Counted from the first letter of the stretch, positions 1 through 20,104 are shown. The stretch is DNA of 64,000 nt from Deinococcus aerius (GCF_002897375.1 NZ_BFAG01000012.1:62001-126000), one strand, 5' to 3'. Notes: generated from the letters alone by a model not told the origin. Numbers and translations: made by a program.

Positions 1-1
1 G

Positions 2-577
<576 letters not shown>

Positions 578-578
578 C

Positions 579-836
579 ATGTTCTCGTGGCTGAACAAGC
601 GGCGCTCCAAGGAGACGCTCAAGGACCGCCTGGAACTCGTCCTCGCCTACGACCGCGCGCAGATCCCGCCCGGCAAGGTGGACGCGCTGCGAAACGACCT
701 GCTGGAGGTCGTGAGGCGCTACTTCCCGGCGGGCAACAGCAACGTGGAGGTCGAGCAGCGCGGCGACCAGGTCGTGCTGACCGCCTCCATTGCCCTGGAC
801 GAGCCGGTCGAGAACACCGGGCGCCGGGAGCGGTAG
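579..836 (+). CDS. minE: Cell division topological specificity factor MinE
   Basis: MinE stimulates MinD ATPase and drives its release from the membrane. This 85-residue protein has the normal family length. The N-terminal MFSWLNKRRSKETLKDRLEL matches the anti-MinCD helix and membrane-targeting part (LKDRLELVLAYDR), and the C-terminal half fits the topological-specificity domain. ATG lies one base after the minD stop, indicating coupled translation. No minC is in view; it may lie upstream of minD. Confidence 0.95.
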   Translation: MFSWLNKRRSKETLKDRLELVLAYDRAQIPPGKVDALRNDLLEVVRRYFPAGNSNVEVEQRGDQVVLTASIALDEPVENTGRRER

Positions 837-964
837 GCGTTGGGGTGGGGAGGAGGGTCGGGAGGTGTAGGCTTCCCGGCCCTTCCGTTTGCCGCCCCGG
901 TGGGGTTTGATGGGGCAGGTCTCGGCTCTGGCCCCGTGCGGCAGAGCAGGCCCGGAGGTCTGTC

Positions 965-1885
965 ATGACGCAAGCTCTTCCTCACGCCCTCGCCGGAAGG
1001 GTGGCCGTCGTCGCCGGGGCCACGCGCGGGGCTGGCCGCGGGATCGCCACCGAACTCGGGGCACTCGGCGCCACCGTGGTGTGCACCGGGCGTTCCACCC
1101 GCGCGGGCCTGAGCGACCTGGGCCGCGAGCGGGGCCGACCGGAGACCATTGAGGAGACGGCCGACCTCGTGACGGCGGCGGGCGGGCAAGGGGTGCCCGT
1201 GCGCTGCGACCACCTGAACGAGGAGGATGTGAAGGCCCTGGCGGAGCGGATGCGGGCGGACTTCGGCGGGCTGGACATTCTCGTCAACGATGTCTGGGGC
1301 GGCGAGCGGCACAGCGAGTGGGGGAAGAAGGCGTGGGAACTCGACCTGGGCAAGGCCCGCGCGCTGATCGAGGGCGGGTTGTGGACGCATGTGGTGACAG
1401 GGCGGTATCTGCTGCCCCTCCTGCGGCCCGGCGGGCTGATTGTCGAGGTGACGGACGGGGACAGTTGGACGTATCGCGGCAACCTCGCCTACGACCTCGC
1501 CAAGACCGGGGTGATGCGGCTGGCGCAGGCCTGGGCGCACGAGCTGGAGGGTGACCCCCGCGGCATCACCAGCGTCTCGGTGACGCCCGGCTACCTCCGC
1601 TCCGAGGAGATGCTGGCCTACTTCGGGGTAGGGGAGAGCAACTGGCGGGACGGTACCGCCCGCGACCCCAACTTCGCCGAGTCGGAGACGCCCCGCTTCG
1701 TGGGCCGGGGCATCGCCGCCCTCGCCGCCGACCCGGGGAAGCACCGGTTTAACGGCCGTGCCTTCGCCTCCTGGACGCTGATGGACGAGTACGGCTTCAG
1801 CGACGTGGACGGGCGCAAACCCCACTGGGGCCATTGGTTCCGGGACGTGATGAAGGGGGAGATGGTCACACCGGATCAAGTCTGA
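965..1885 (+). CDS. Short-chain dehydrogenase/reductase (SDR) family oxidoreductase
   Basis: A 306-residue Rossmann-fold NAD(P)-dependent oxidoreductase of unknown substrate. The N-terminus has the dinucleotide-binding pattern VVAGATRGAGRGIA (TGxxxGxG-type with Ala for the first Thr-Gly), then DILVNDVWGGE in place of the usual NNAG, and a catalytic YxxxK as YDLAKTG near residue 178. The VNDVWGG variant and the length above 300 are typical of a separate SDR subgroup. ATG 965 is preceded by GGAGG six bases upstream. A TAGGCT box near 868 could be its -10. It stands alone between minE and the DUF429 gene. Confidence 0.85.
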   Translation: MTQALPHALAGRVAVVAGATRGAGRGIATELGALGATVVCTGRSTRAGLSDLGRERGRPETIEETADLVTAAGGQGVPVRCDHLNEEDVKALAERMRADFGGLDILVNDVWGGERHSEWGKKAWELDLGKARALIEGGLWTHVVTGRYLLPLLRPGGLIVEVTDGDSWTYRGNLAYDLAKTGVMRLAQAWAHELEGDPRGITSVSVTPGYLRSEEMLAYFGVGESNWRDGTARDPNFAESETPRFVGRGIAALAADPGKHRFNGRAFASWTLMDEYGFSDVDGRKPHWGHWFRDVMKGEMVTPDQV

Positions 1886-1919
1886 CCCTCCCGCGCTGGC
1901 CGCTCCGGTAACGTGGCCT

Positions 1920-2705
1920 ATGCACTTCATCGGCATCGACCCCGCCTGGTCCGTCCGCAACCCCACGGGTGGCGCGGTGATCAAGGGGGACGTGAAGGGT
2001 GGGCAGCTCCTGGATACGGCCCTCCTCTCAGACGACGCGAGCGTGCTCGCGTACGTGGAGCAGCACGCCGGGGACGGTCCCGCCATCGTCGCCATCGACG
2101 CGCCGCTGACCGTCCCGAACACGACCGGGCGCCGCCCCGCCGAGGCGGAGGTCGGGGCCGTGTTCGGGCGCTTTCAGGCGGCGGCCCACCCCACGAACCG
2201 GACCCGGCTGGCAGACGCTGCGGGGGTCGTTCGTGGGGAGGCGCTGACCCAGGCGCTTGAAGCCCCGGGCTTTATCCACGACCCGCGCGTTCCCGCCGGG
2301 AAGCCCGTCCGCCGCGTGATCGAGGTCTATCCGCACCCGGCGATGGTCGCCCTCTTCGGCCTGACCCGCACCCTGAAATACAAGAACAAGGGGCAGGACC
2401 GCGAGATGCTGCTCTCGGCTTGGGCGGCGCTGCACCGTCACCTCGCCGCGTTGGGAGGGGCCGAGCCGTTTCTGACGGGTCTGGAAACTCACCTCGCCGT
2501 GGACCCCTTCGCCCTGCGGGGCCGCGCCCTCAAGGACCACGAGGACCGCACCGACGCCGTCGTCTGCGCCTACATCGCCCTGTACGCCCACCGCTGGGGG
2601 CTGGAGCGAAACGAGGTGCTGGGCACCCTGGAGGGCGGGTACATCTTCACTCCGACCCTGCCCGAACGCTGGGACATTTCGCGGCTTCGGGAGGTGCCCC
2701 GGTGA
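1920..2705 (+). CDS. DUF429 domain protein (predicted RNase H-like fold)
   Basis: A 261-residue member of the DUF429 family, whose fold is predicted to be RNase H-like and whose role is unknown. The N-terminal FIGIDPAWS with acidic Asp is the family hallmark; IVAIDAPLTVPN and the C-terminal DHEDRTDAVVCAYIA supply the other conserved acidic positions. ATG 1920 sits five bases after a TAACGT -10 box, so the mRNA is probably leaderless. Its stop overlaps the start of the next gene (GTGA), making it the first of three translationally coupled genes. Confidence 0.8.
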   Translation: MHFIGIDPAWSVRNPTGGAVIKGDVKGGQLLDTALLSDDASVLAYVEQHAGDGPAIVAIDAPLTVPNTTGRRPAEAEVGAVFGRFQAAAHPTNRTRLADAAGVVRGEALTQALEAPGFIHDPRVPAGKPVRRVIEVYPHPAMVALFGLTRTLKYKNKGQDREMLLSAWAALHRHLAALGGAEPFLTGLETHLAVDPFALRGRALKDHEDRTDAVVCAYIALYAHRWGLERNEVLGTLEGGYIFTPTLPERWDISRLREVPR

Positions 2706-3292
2706 CCCTGCCCCCGGACGCCTTCGAGCCGGATTCCCGCGCCGAGTGGCGGGCCTGGCTGGAGACCCATCACGACACCGGGAAAGGTGTCTGGCTCGTC
2801 CTCCGCAAGAAGTCGGCGGGTCCCGTGAACCTCAGCGGGGATGAGGCGGTGGAAGAAGCCCTGTGCTTCGGCTGGATCGACTCCAGGCCGCGGGGGCTCG
2901 ACGAGGCGCGCTCCATGCTGTACATCGCCCCGCGTAAGCCGGGCAGCGGGTGGAGCGCAGTGAATAAGGCCAGGATCGAGCGAATGCGGGCGGCGGGCCT
3001 GATGACGCCAGCCGGGCAGGCGAAGATCGACGCGGCGATGCGGGACGGCTCGTGGAGCCTCCTCGACGGGGTGGACGCGCTGGAAGTCCCGCCCGACCTC
3101 GAGGCCGCCCTGACCGCCGAGCCCGGGGCGAAAGCCCACTGGGACGCCTTTCCCCGCAGCGCGAAACGGGGCATCCTGGAGTGGATCGCGCAGGCGAAAA
3201 CCGCCGCCACCCGCGAAAAACGGGTGCGCGAGACGGCCACCCTCGCCGCGCGGGGGGAGCGGGCGAACCAGTGGCGCCGGGGGGCGGGATGA
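2702..3292 (+). CDS. YdeI/OmpD-associated family protein
   Basis: A 196-residue protein of the YdeI (OmpD-associated, 'bacteriocin-protection') family; biochemical role is not established. Recognisable family segments are EWRAWLETHHDTGKGVWLVL at the N-terminus, EALCFGWIDSRPRG in the middle and a basic C-terminus containing AKTAATREKRVRETA, where the family usually shows a T..TR..RI pattern. The GTG start at 2702 overlaps the upstream stop and its own stop overlaps the ATG of the cupin gene, so the three are translated as a coupled set. Confidence 0.8.
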   Translation: MTLPPDAFEPDSRAEWRAWLETHHDTGKGVWLVLRKKSAGPVNLSGDEAVEEALCFGWIDSRPRGLDEARSMLYIAPRKPGSGWSAVNKARIERMRAAGLMTPAGQAKIDAAMRDGSWSLLDGVDALEVPPDLEAALTAEPGAKAHWDAFPRSAKRGILEWIAQAKTAATREKRVRETATLAARGERANQWRRGAG

Positions 3293-3708
3293 CCGCCGAG
3301 GACATCATCCGCCTGCTGGGCCTGGCGCCGCATCCGGAGGGTGGGCACTACGTTCAGATTCACTCCGACGCGCGGGAGGTCGGCGGGCGGCCCGTCTGCA
3401 CCTCCATCTATTTTCTGCTGCGGGCGGGGGAGGTCTCGCACTGGCACCGGGTGGACGCCACCGAAGTCTGGTGCCACCACGCCGGGGCGGCGGTGCAGTT
3501 GGAGGTCTGGGAGGAGGGGGAGCCCCGCCGTCTGCGCCTGGGGCCGGACCTGACGGGCGGCGAGCGGCCCCAGGGCATCGTGCCCGCCGGGGCGTGGCAG
3601 AGCGCCCGCTCCCTGGGCGAGTGGAGCCTGGTGGGCTGCGTGGTGGCCCCGGGCTTCCAGTTCAGCGGCTTCGAACTCGCCCCGCCCGGCTGGGCTCCGC
3701 CCGTCTGA
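3289..3708 (+). CDS. Cupin_5 (DUF985) family protein
   Basis: A 139-residue single-domain cupin of the DUF985 type. Landmarks are LGLAPHPEGGHYVQ at the start, the first cupin motif around HWHRVDATEVWCHHAG, and a second motif in GAWQSARSLGEWSLVGCVVAPGF near the C-terminus, ending in FELAPPGW. Such cupins resemble sugar-phosphate or small-metabolite binding proteins, but no reaction can be assigned. ATG 3289 overlaps the preceding stop (ATGA). Last gene of the coupled DUF429/YdeI/cupin trio. Confidence 0.85.
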   Translation: MTAEDIIRLLGLAPHPEGGHYVQIHSDAREVGGRPVCTSIYFLLRAGEVSHWHRVDATEVWCHHAGAAVQLEVWEEGEPRRLRLGPDLTGGERPQGIVPAGAWQSARSLGEWSLVGCVVAPGFQFSGFELAPPGWAPPV

Positions 3709-3906
3709 TACAAAGTCCGGTTGAACAGTTCCAAAAACGGTTCAACCCGAGCGAAGCGAGCAGGACCAAAACGGTGCCCGGGACAGGAGTGATCGACGCG
3801 GAGCTCTCCCGATTCGATCACGGATGGGACGGAAACCGGATGGCCCGGCCTTCATCCCGCCTGAATCTGACGGCTTGCCCATGCTTTACTGGGTAAAGTA
3901 CCGGGC
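3709..3906. repeat. Intergenic region with hairpins and a copy of the GCGAAGCGAG repeat
   Basis: No gene is visible here. Two inverted repeats are: GGTTGAAC (3719-3726) with GTTCAACC (3740-3747), and TGATCGA (3790-3796) with TCGATCA (3814-3820). Between them lies CAACCCGAGCGAAGCGAG, a block almost repeated near 11707-11722. The first hairpin follows the cupin stop closely and could help end that transcript, but no T-run follows it. The 3' end carries the aldo-keto reductase promoter: TAAAGT seven bases before ATG 3907. Confidence 0.5.
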
Positions 3907-4851
<945 letters not shown>

Positions 4852-4862
4852 GGGTTGGACCT

Positions 4863-4907
4863 GAACGGGGCGCGGTGGGGGGGCACTCCCTTCACCGCGC
4901 CCCGTTC
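4863..4907. terminator. Bidirectional terminator-like hairpin between convergent genes
   Basis: A perfect 15 bp inverted repeat, GAACGGGGCGCGGTG at 4863-4877 and its complement at 4893-4907, with a 15 base loop. It lies 11 bases after the aldo-keto reductase stop and 16 bases beyond the stop of the convergent GGDEF gene. T-runs are short (ACTTTCC on the plus side), so termination relies on stem strength. Confidence 0.75.
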
Positions 4908-4923
4908 GGACTTTCCCGGAGGC

Positions 4924-6627
4924 TCAGCCCGGCACCTGGACCGGGGGATAAATGCGGTTGCGCCCGGCCCGCTTGGCGCGGTAGAGGTGGTCGTCGGCCT
5001 GCTCGAAGGCGGCGCGCAGGGCCTCCTCGTCGCGGCCCCCGGTCACGGTGTAGCCCGCGCTGACGGTCAGGGCCATGCCGGGGAGCAGGCCCGTCCAGTC
5101 GTGGGTCTCGATGCCCTTGCGCAGGGCTTCCACGAGGGGCGGGGCCTCGGCCGGGTCCTTGAGCGGGAGGGCGAGCACGAATTCCTCCCCGCCGTAGCGG
5201 GCGAGCAGGCTGCCCGCCGGGCTCAGGGCCCTCAGGCGCGCCGCCACCGCCTGAAGGGCCGCGTCCCCGGTCAGGTGCGAGTGCGAGTCGTTCACGCTCT
5301 TGAAGTCGTCGATGTCAAACAGCGCGAGCAGCAGCGGCCCCGGGGTGTCCTCCAGCCCCGCCAGGCCGTCTTGCAGGCCCCGGCGGTTGAGCAGGCCCGT
5401 CAGCGGGTCCTGGCGGGCCTGCGCCTCGGCCCGGCGGACGCTGTCCTGCCAGCCGGTGGCCTCGGCGCGGGCCTGCCTCAGCTCGCGGATCAGGTCCTCG
5501 TGGCGCTGCTCGATGTGGGCCAGCCGGGCCAGCGCGTGCTGGGCACGTTCCAGCGCGTCGCGGTAGGTCTCCAGCGCCGCCGGGAGGTTTCCCTGCTGCT
5601 CGTGCAGCCGGGCGATGGCCTGGAGCACCTCCTGCGTCTCCCGGTGGCGGCTCTGGCCCAGGGCAGAGTCCAGGGCGGCCCGGTAGTGCTCGTGGGCACG
5701 GCTCAGCTCGCCCCGCGCCACACTGACCTCGGCCATCGCCAGGTGGGCGTCCAGGTAGGCCTGCTGGCCCAGCCGGGCGTGGTGTTCCAGCGCGGCCTCG
5801 GCGTGCCGCTGCGCCCGGTCCAGGTTCCCCTCCAGCAGGGCGAGCCGCGCGGCGTGCGTCTCGGTGAGCAGGGCGATCAGCCCGGCGGGGTGTTCCCGCA
5901 GTTCCCCGCGAATGGCTTCGAGGGCGGCGTGGGCGCGGGCGCGCGCCTCGGCCTCGGCCTCGGGGCGGCCCCGCTCGCGGGCCTGGCGGGCCAGGTTCAG
6001 GTGGATGTGCGCCCGGTTTTCCAGCAGGTACAGCCGCATGGAGGGCTGCTCGTCCTCGGGCAGGCTGGGAAGCTGCTCCTCCAGCAGGTTGAGCTGGTGC
6101 AGGGCCTCCTCGTACTGCCCGGTCACGTTCTCCAGGTACGCGAGGTTCACGTAGGTGTGCGCCACGTCCACCCGGTCGCCCGCCGCCAGCGCCAGGGTCC
6201 GCGCGTCCAGCAGGTCGCGCCGCGCGCCCACCGCGTCCCCGGCGGTCAGGCGGGCGAAGGCGCGGCTGTTGCGGACCTGCGACTCCAGGTGACGCAGGCC
6301 GTGTTCATGGGCGAGGTCCAGCGCGAGCGCGAGGTGTTCGAAGGCCTGTTCCTGCCGCCCCTGCGCCACCTCGATAAAGGACAGCCCGGCGAGAACCTCC
6401 ACCGTCATGTCGGGCGCCTCGGCGCTCAGCGCGGCCTCCAGCGCCTCCAGGGCGAGCGGAAAGGCGACCGCCAGCGAGTGGTCGCGGTAGTGCCGCGCCA
6501 GGGCGAGGTACGCCCGCGCCGTCTCGGTGCGCGCGGCGGTGAGCGCGCCCACGAGGTGGGGAGGAGCGTCGGAGGGTGGGGACACCGGCTCCGAGCGGCG
6601 AACAGCTTTCATGTGAAGCATTCTCAC
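4924..6627 (-). CDS. TPR-repeat diguanylate cyclase (GGDEF domain)
   Basis: A 567-residue, apparently soluble protein. Residues roughly 30-370 are helical repeats of TPR type (for example TYVNLAYLENVTGQYEEALHQ), followed by a coiled segment near 370-400 and a C-terminal GGDEF domain beginning DPLTGLLNRRGL. The active-site loop reads RYGGEEF, an accepted GGEEF variant, and FDIDDFKSVND carries the metal-binding Asp. No RxxD inhibitory site is present before the GGEEF loop. It should make c-di-GMP in response to a signal sensed by the TPR part. Start may be GTG 6627, ATG 6621 or ATG 6612; a TAGTCT -10 lies at 6648-6643. Confidence 0.88.
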   Translation of the reverse strand: MRMLHMKAVRRSEPVSPPSDAPPHLVGALTAARTETARAYLALARHYRDHSLAVAFPLALEALEAALSAEAPDMTVEVLAGLSFIEVAQGRQEQAFEHLALALDLAHEHGLRHLESQVRNSRAFARLTAGDAVGARRDLLDARTLALAAGDRVDVAHTYVNLAYLENVTGQYEEALHQLNLLEEQLPSLPEDEQPSMRLYLLENRAHIHLNLARQARERGRPEAEAEARARAHAALEAIRGELREHPAGLIALLTETHAARLALLEGNLDRAQRHAEAALEHHARLGQQAYLDAHLAMAEVSVARGELSRAHEHYRAALDSALGQSRHRETQEVLQAIARLHEQQGNLPAALETYRDALERAQHALARLAHIEQRHEDLIRELRQARAEATGWQDSVRRAEAQARQDPLTGLLNRRGLQDGLAGLEDTPGPLLLALFDIDDFKSVNDSHSHLTGDAALQAVAARLRALSPAGSLLARYGGEEFVLALPLKDPAEAPPLVEALRKGIETHDWTGLLPGMALTVSAGYTVTGGRDEEALRAAFEQADDHLYRAKRAGRNRIYPPVQVPG

Positions 6628-6871
6628 GGAGGTGTTCTTTCCAGACTATCACCCCAGGACCGGGTACTGGGGGGGATAATGCCCCCAAATGGGGCAGGTG
6701 GGGGCCGGACGCTGTTCTGTAAGGGACAGAGTGATGAGGGGAAATTGGCCCTCAGGATAAAGGAAAACGGCGGGACGGGTGACTGGGGCCGGCGTGATCC
6801 GGGTGGACGCGGGGAGCGCCTGCATCTTTTGCCGCACTCCTGCCTCACGCCGTCCCCCTATGCTGGGGCGC

Positions 6872-7826
<955 letters not shown>

Positions 7827-7834
<8 letters not shown>

Positions 7835-8699
7835 CGCCCTCCTCATCGCCGAACTCTCGCTGCGCGAGGCGGTGCGCAAGCGGCTGGTGGTCGTGCTGCT
7901 GCTGCTCACCGCCGCCTTCCTGGGCTTTTACCTCTACGGCGTGTTCCGGCTGGAACAGACCCTCGACCAGCGGGCGCTCGACGCAGGACTGGACGGGCGC
8001 AGCGTGAACGGGGCGGCCAACATCCCCGTGATGTACACGGCGATCTTCGGGATGTACCTGGTGTACTTCCTGGGGGCACTGATGGCCGTGCTCTCGACCG
8101 TGGGGGCGATCAGCGGCGACGTGGAGAGCGGCGTGATGCAGTCGGTGATCGCGCGGCCCATCAGCCGCCCGGCGCTCGTGCTGGGGCGCTGGCTGGGCTT
8201 CACCGCCGTGAACGTGGGGTACGTGGCGCTGATCAGCGCGGCCCTGCTGGGCGGCATCCGGCTGATCACCGGCTTCGTGCCGCCCAATCCCCTCCCCGCC
8301 GTGGGGCTGGTGCTGCTCGCCATCGCGCTGGTCACCGGCCTGACGGTGCTGGGCAGCACCTTATTCACCACGCTGGCGAACGGCATCGGCGTGTTCGTGC
8401 TGTACAGCGTGGGGTTCGCGGGCGGAGTCCTGAACTCCATCGGCACCTTTGCCGACAGCCCCACCCTCACCACCCTGGGACGGCTCGCCAACGTGGTCAT
8501 GCCGACGAACTCGCTGTGGCTGGGCGCGAGCTATCACCTGCAACCCCAGGTGCTGCGCGAGCTCGGCGAGGTGACCCGCGGGGCCAATCCCTTTTTCGGC
8601 AGCGCGCCCATCACGCCCGGCCTGGTGCTCTGGGCCGCCGCCCTGGGCCTGCTCGCGGTGGTCCTGGCGATGTGGCGCTTCAGCCGCCGCGACCTGTAG
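7827..8699 (+). CDS. ABC-2 type transporter, permease protein
   Basis: A 290-residue inner-membrane permease with about six hydrophobic segments. The first is near residues 20-40 (VVVLLLLTAAFLGFYLYGVF); a soluble stretch of about 30 residues follows, then four segments through the middle and a last one at 265-285 before a basic RFSRRDL tail. The internal SGDVESGVMQSVIARPISRPALVLGRWLG is the ABC-2/NosY-like coupling region. GTG 7827 overlaps the ATPase gene by eight bases. The pair needs no periplasmic binding protein, so export is expected; substrate unknown. Confidence 0.88.
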
Positions 8700-8705
8700 C
8701 CGGGG

Positions 8706-9035
<330 letters not shown>

Positions 9036-9125
9036 GGTCCGCCCATCAGACCAGACGTGAGGTGAGCCGAATGTGCGCTGCCCCAAGCTCAACAGCAACG
9101 GAGGCTAGACAGGGCGGGGGTCCCG

Positions 9126-9581
9126 TCAGCGGCCGGGCCGCTCGTCCCCGCGCCCCGGGTCCGGGACAGGCTCGTGCGGCTCATGGGGGCGGGGCACGGC
9201 GTCGGGCACCGTGGGCTCGGTTTCGGGAGCCACCTCGGGGGCCGCCCGGAAGGTCAGCGTCCGCTGGGTGACCGGAAAACCCTCGGCCCCCGGCGGATCA
9301 GCCTCGGCTTGCCCGGCCTCCGCGTGGTCGAGTTCGCGCAGCAGCCGCTCGCGGGCGCTGATCTCCTCGTCCACCCGGCGGATGTCGTCCTGAATGCCGG
9401 ACAGCACCTCGGGGGCCGCCCCCGCGTGGTAGGAGCGGCCCAGCCGGGCATACAGGCTGTCGAGTTCCCGCGTGAGCCCAAAGACTTCCAGGCGCAGCCG
9501 CGCCCCCTGCGCGACCTCCTCGCCCCGGCGCTGGACCCGCTCGGCCCCCCGCCGAACACTGTTCAGGATGTTGTCGAGCAT
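9126..9581 (-). CDS. Hypothetical coiled-coil protein (151 aa)
   Basis: A 151-residue protein without a recognised catalytic domain. Residues 1-95 are strongly helical and charged (SVRRGAERVQRRGEEVAQGA, then DDIRRVDEEISARERLLREL), suggesting a coiled coil; residues 100-151 are Pro/Glu-rich and probably disordered. The N-terminal part with EVFGLTRELDSLYARLGRSY resembles small helical proteins found near envelope or stress genes, but I assign no function. Upstream is the glucosidase gene on the same strand, separated by 161 bases containing a 7 bp hairpin (9687-9708). Confidence 0.6.
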   Translation of the reverse strand: MLDNILNSVRRGAERVQRRGEEVAQGARLRLEVFGLTRELDSLYARLGRSYHAGAAPEVLSGIQDDIRRVDEEISARERLLRELDHAEAGQAEADPPGAEGFPVTQRTLTFRAAPEVAPETEPTVPDAVPRPHEPHEPVPDPGRGDERPGR

Positions 9582-9742
9582 GGAACCATTCTCGGGCTCG
9601 GATCGGTGGGACGGGTGAGGCCGGGGTCAATGGGGTTGGGCGCCCGGCCAGGACAAGGGGGCGAAAAGGGTCCGGGTATGGAAGAACACCCGGCCACGGC
9701 GCCGGGTGCTCGGGAAGCGAAGCTTTAAGGTCTGGGCGGGGC

Positions 9743-11632
<1,890 letters not shown>

Positions 11633-11683
11633 GGGGGTCTTTCTGGGGTGGGGGAGAGGGGGACGGAAGGAAAGAGCTTATGC

Positions 11684-11744
11684 GAAGTTGCGGTGAGTCG
11701 CAGACGAACCCGAGCGAAGCGAGTGGCAAAGAAGACCGGCTTGC
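11684..11744 (+). repeat. Dispersed repeat, family C copy
   Basis: The block GCGAAGTTGCGGTGAG, then GACGAACCCGAG, then TGGCAAAG recurs in the same order on the opposite strand at about 20176-20219. The internal AACCCGAGCGAAGCGAG also matches the copy near 3744-3760. This copy lies between the glucosidase start and the end of the sugar permease and runs directly into the nested hairpin at 11732-11804. It encodes nothing visible. Confidence 0.6.
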
Positions 11745-11802
11745 GGCGATGGAAGAACATCCGGTGCTTTCCCGGATGTTCTGGAATCAGAGCAAGCCGG
11801 TC

Positions 11803-11804
<2 letters not shown>
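11732..11804 (-). terminator. Nested-hairpin terminator after the sugar ABC operon
   Basis: The outer arms AAGACCGGCTTGC (11732-11744) and its complement (11792-11804) pair over 13 bp. Inside them, GAACATCCGG (11755-11764) pairs with CCGGATGTTC (11772-11781) across a 7 base loop. The outer arm starts on the stop codon of the permease gene (11803). There is no good T-run, so it may act by structure or as an mRNA-stabilising end rather than as a classical rho-independent terminator. Confidence 0.65.
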
Positions 11805-13338
<1,534 letters not shown>

Positions 13339-13372
13339 AGGGCCCTCCTGTCTTCGGGTAGTCCCGGGCGCA

Positions 13373-14470
<1,098 letters not shown>

Positions 14471-14489
14471 GGAGCCCTCCCGGTGAAGA

Positions 14490-14520
14490 CGGGGGCCCGG
14501 GCCGCACGCCCAGGCCCCCG
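14490..14520 (-). promoter_or_regulatory. Intercistronic hairpin between binding-protein and permease genes
   Basis: CGGGGGCC (14490-14497) pairs with GGCCCCCG (14513-14520). It lies just after the binding-protein stop and before the permease ribosome site, without a T-run. Hairpins at this place in sugar ABC operons commonly keep the binding-protein message more abundant than the permease message; that role here is inferred from position. Confidence 0.5.
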
Positions 14521-14528
14521 CAGCGCCC

Positions 14529-15763
<1,235 letters not shown>

Positions 15764-15767
<4 letters not shown>

Positions 15768-16762
15768 GGCATCCCTCCGGGGGAGGACGCGCCGCTCACG
15801 CTGGAGACGGTCGCGCCGGGAACGAGGTGGACGGGAACGAATTCGCCACGGGGCGGCTGCCCCGACATGGCCTCCTGCATCAGGTCGAGCGCGGTGCGAA
15901 CGATGCGGGGGATGTCCTGCGCGACGGTGGTGAGGCGCAGCGGCAGGGGCAGCTCGGGCAGGCCGTCGAAGCCCACGACCGACACGTCCCCCGGCACCCG
16001 CAGCCGCAGGTCCTCCAGGGCGGCGATGGCGCCAGCCGCACTTTCGTCACTCTGGGCGAAGAGGCCGGTGAAGCGCGCGCCCCCCTCCCAGGCCCGCCGC
16101 ACCGCCCGGTAGCCGGACAGCACCGTGAAGTCGGCCTCCAATACGGTGACCTCTGCCCCGGCGGCCCGCGCGGCCCGCAGGAACCCCCGCTCGCGGTCGC
16201 GCGCCACCTGGCTGGGACCGCGCCCCAGGTAGGCCAGGCGGCGGTGTCCCGCGCGCAGCAGCTCGCTCGTGGCGAGGTGCGCCCCGCCCTCGTCGTCGGG
16301 GGCCACCCAGCAGAAGCCGGGCTGGTGGCCGATCAGGACGGCGGGGACGCCCCGCTCGCGCAGGAAGCTCAACCGGGGGTCGTCCTCCACCGCGTGCAGC
16401 ACGAGGACGGCGCTGGGCAGCCGCCTGACCTCGCGCAGGTCGCCCCGCAGGAAGACGGGCTGCACGCCCATGGGCGCGGTGTGGCGCTCCAGCGCCTCCC
16501 GGAACAGCACGTGGTACGGGCTGAGCAGGGGGTCGTCCGACGCCAGCGACAGGCCCAGCGTGTGGCCCTTGCGCCAGCTCAGGTGCTGGGCGGCGGGGTC
16601 GGGCGCGTAGCCCAGGCGGCTCATCACCTCCTGGACCCGCTCGCGGGTGAGCGCGGCGACGTTGGCGTGCCCGTTGATCACGCGGCTGACCGTCCCCTTG
16701 CTCACGCCCGAGGCCCGGGCGATGTCGTCGATGGTGGGTCGAGTCATGGCTTCAGTGTTCAT
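15764..16762 (-). CDS. LacI family transcriptional regulator of the sugar operon
   Basis: A 332-residue regulator. The N-terminal helix-turn-helix and hinge read PTIDDIARASGVSKGTVSRV, then INGHANVAALTRERVQEVMS; the rest is the periplasmic-binding-protein-like effector domain (SLASDDPLLSPYHVLFREALERH, later VSVVGFDGLPE). Start chosen as ATG 16762; ATG 16747 is also possible. It is the first gene of the operon and its stop overlaps the binding-protein start. Two TGTAACCGGTT-type operators precede it, so it should repress its own operon and be relieved by the imported sugar or a derivative. Confidence 0.92.
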
Positions 16763-16784
16763 CCTCCGGGCCCCCACCTGTCTC

Positions 16785-16798
16785 TGTAACCGGTTCCA
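16785..16798. promoter_or_regulatory. LacI-type operator half-perfect copy (proximal)
   Basis: TGTAACCGGTTCCA, matching the perfect site at 16848-16861 in 12 of 14 positions. It lies 23 bases upstream of the regulator start, inside the predicted 5' leader of the operon mRNA. Two sites 63 bases apart centre to centre (six helical turns) would suit repressor looping or simple roadblocking. Confidence 0.75.
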
Positions 16799-16847
16799 GG
16801 AACCACGGCGGGAAGCGGTCTCCAGACCACACCACCCCTCTGCCTTT

Positions 16848-16861
16848 TGTAACCGGTTACA
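16848..16861. promoter_or_regulatory. LacI-type operator, perfect palindrome (distal)
   Basis: TGTAACCGGTTACA is a perfect 14 bp palindrome with the central CG and flanking AAC/GTT layout expected for LacI/GalR family sites. It overlaps the predicted transcription start of the minus-strand operon (about 16860), just downstream of the -10 box, where a bound repressor would block initiation. Confidence 0.85.
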
Positions 16862-16866
16862 CCCGT

Positions 16867-16894
16867 ATTGTGAGCTTTTTAGCTCGGCTGTCAA
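16867..16894 (-). promoter_or_regulatory. Sigma-70-type promoter of the lacI-sugar operon
   Basis: On the minus strand TTGACA (16894-16889) is followed 16 bases later by CACAAT (16872-16867). The -35 is perfect and the -10 matches TATAAT at four positions. The start point would fall in the distal operator. This is one of the few promoters in the window with a good -35. Confidence 0.7.
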
Positions 16895-16955
16895 GTCCCT
16901 CCCGCCGCGCCGGGGCTTGTCCTCCTCCCCCCCCAGACGGCAGACTCGGGGCAAC

Positions 16956-18068
<1,113 letters not shown>

Positions 18069-18113
18069 CCCCACCCTCCTGCCCCGGCCGGAAGGGTATG
18101 CTGCTGGGCACGC

Positions 18114-20104
<1,991 letters not shown>

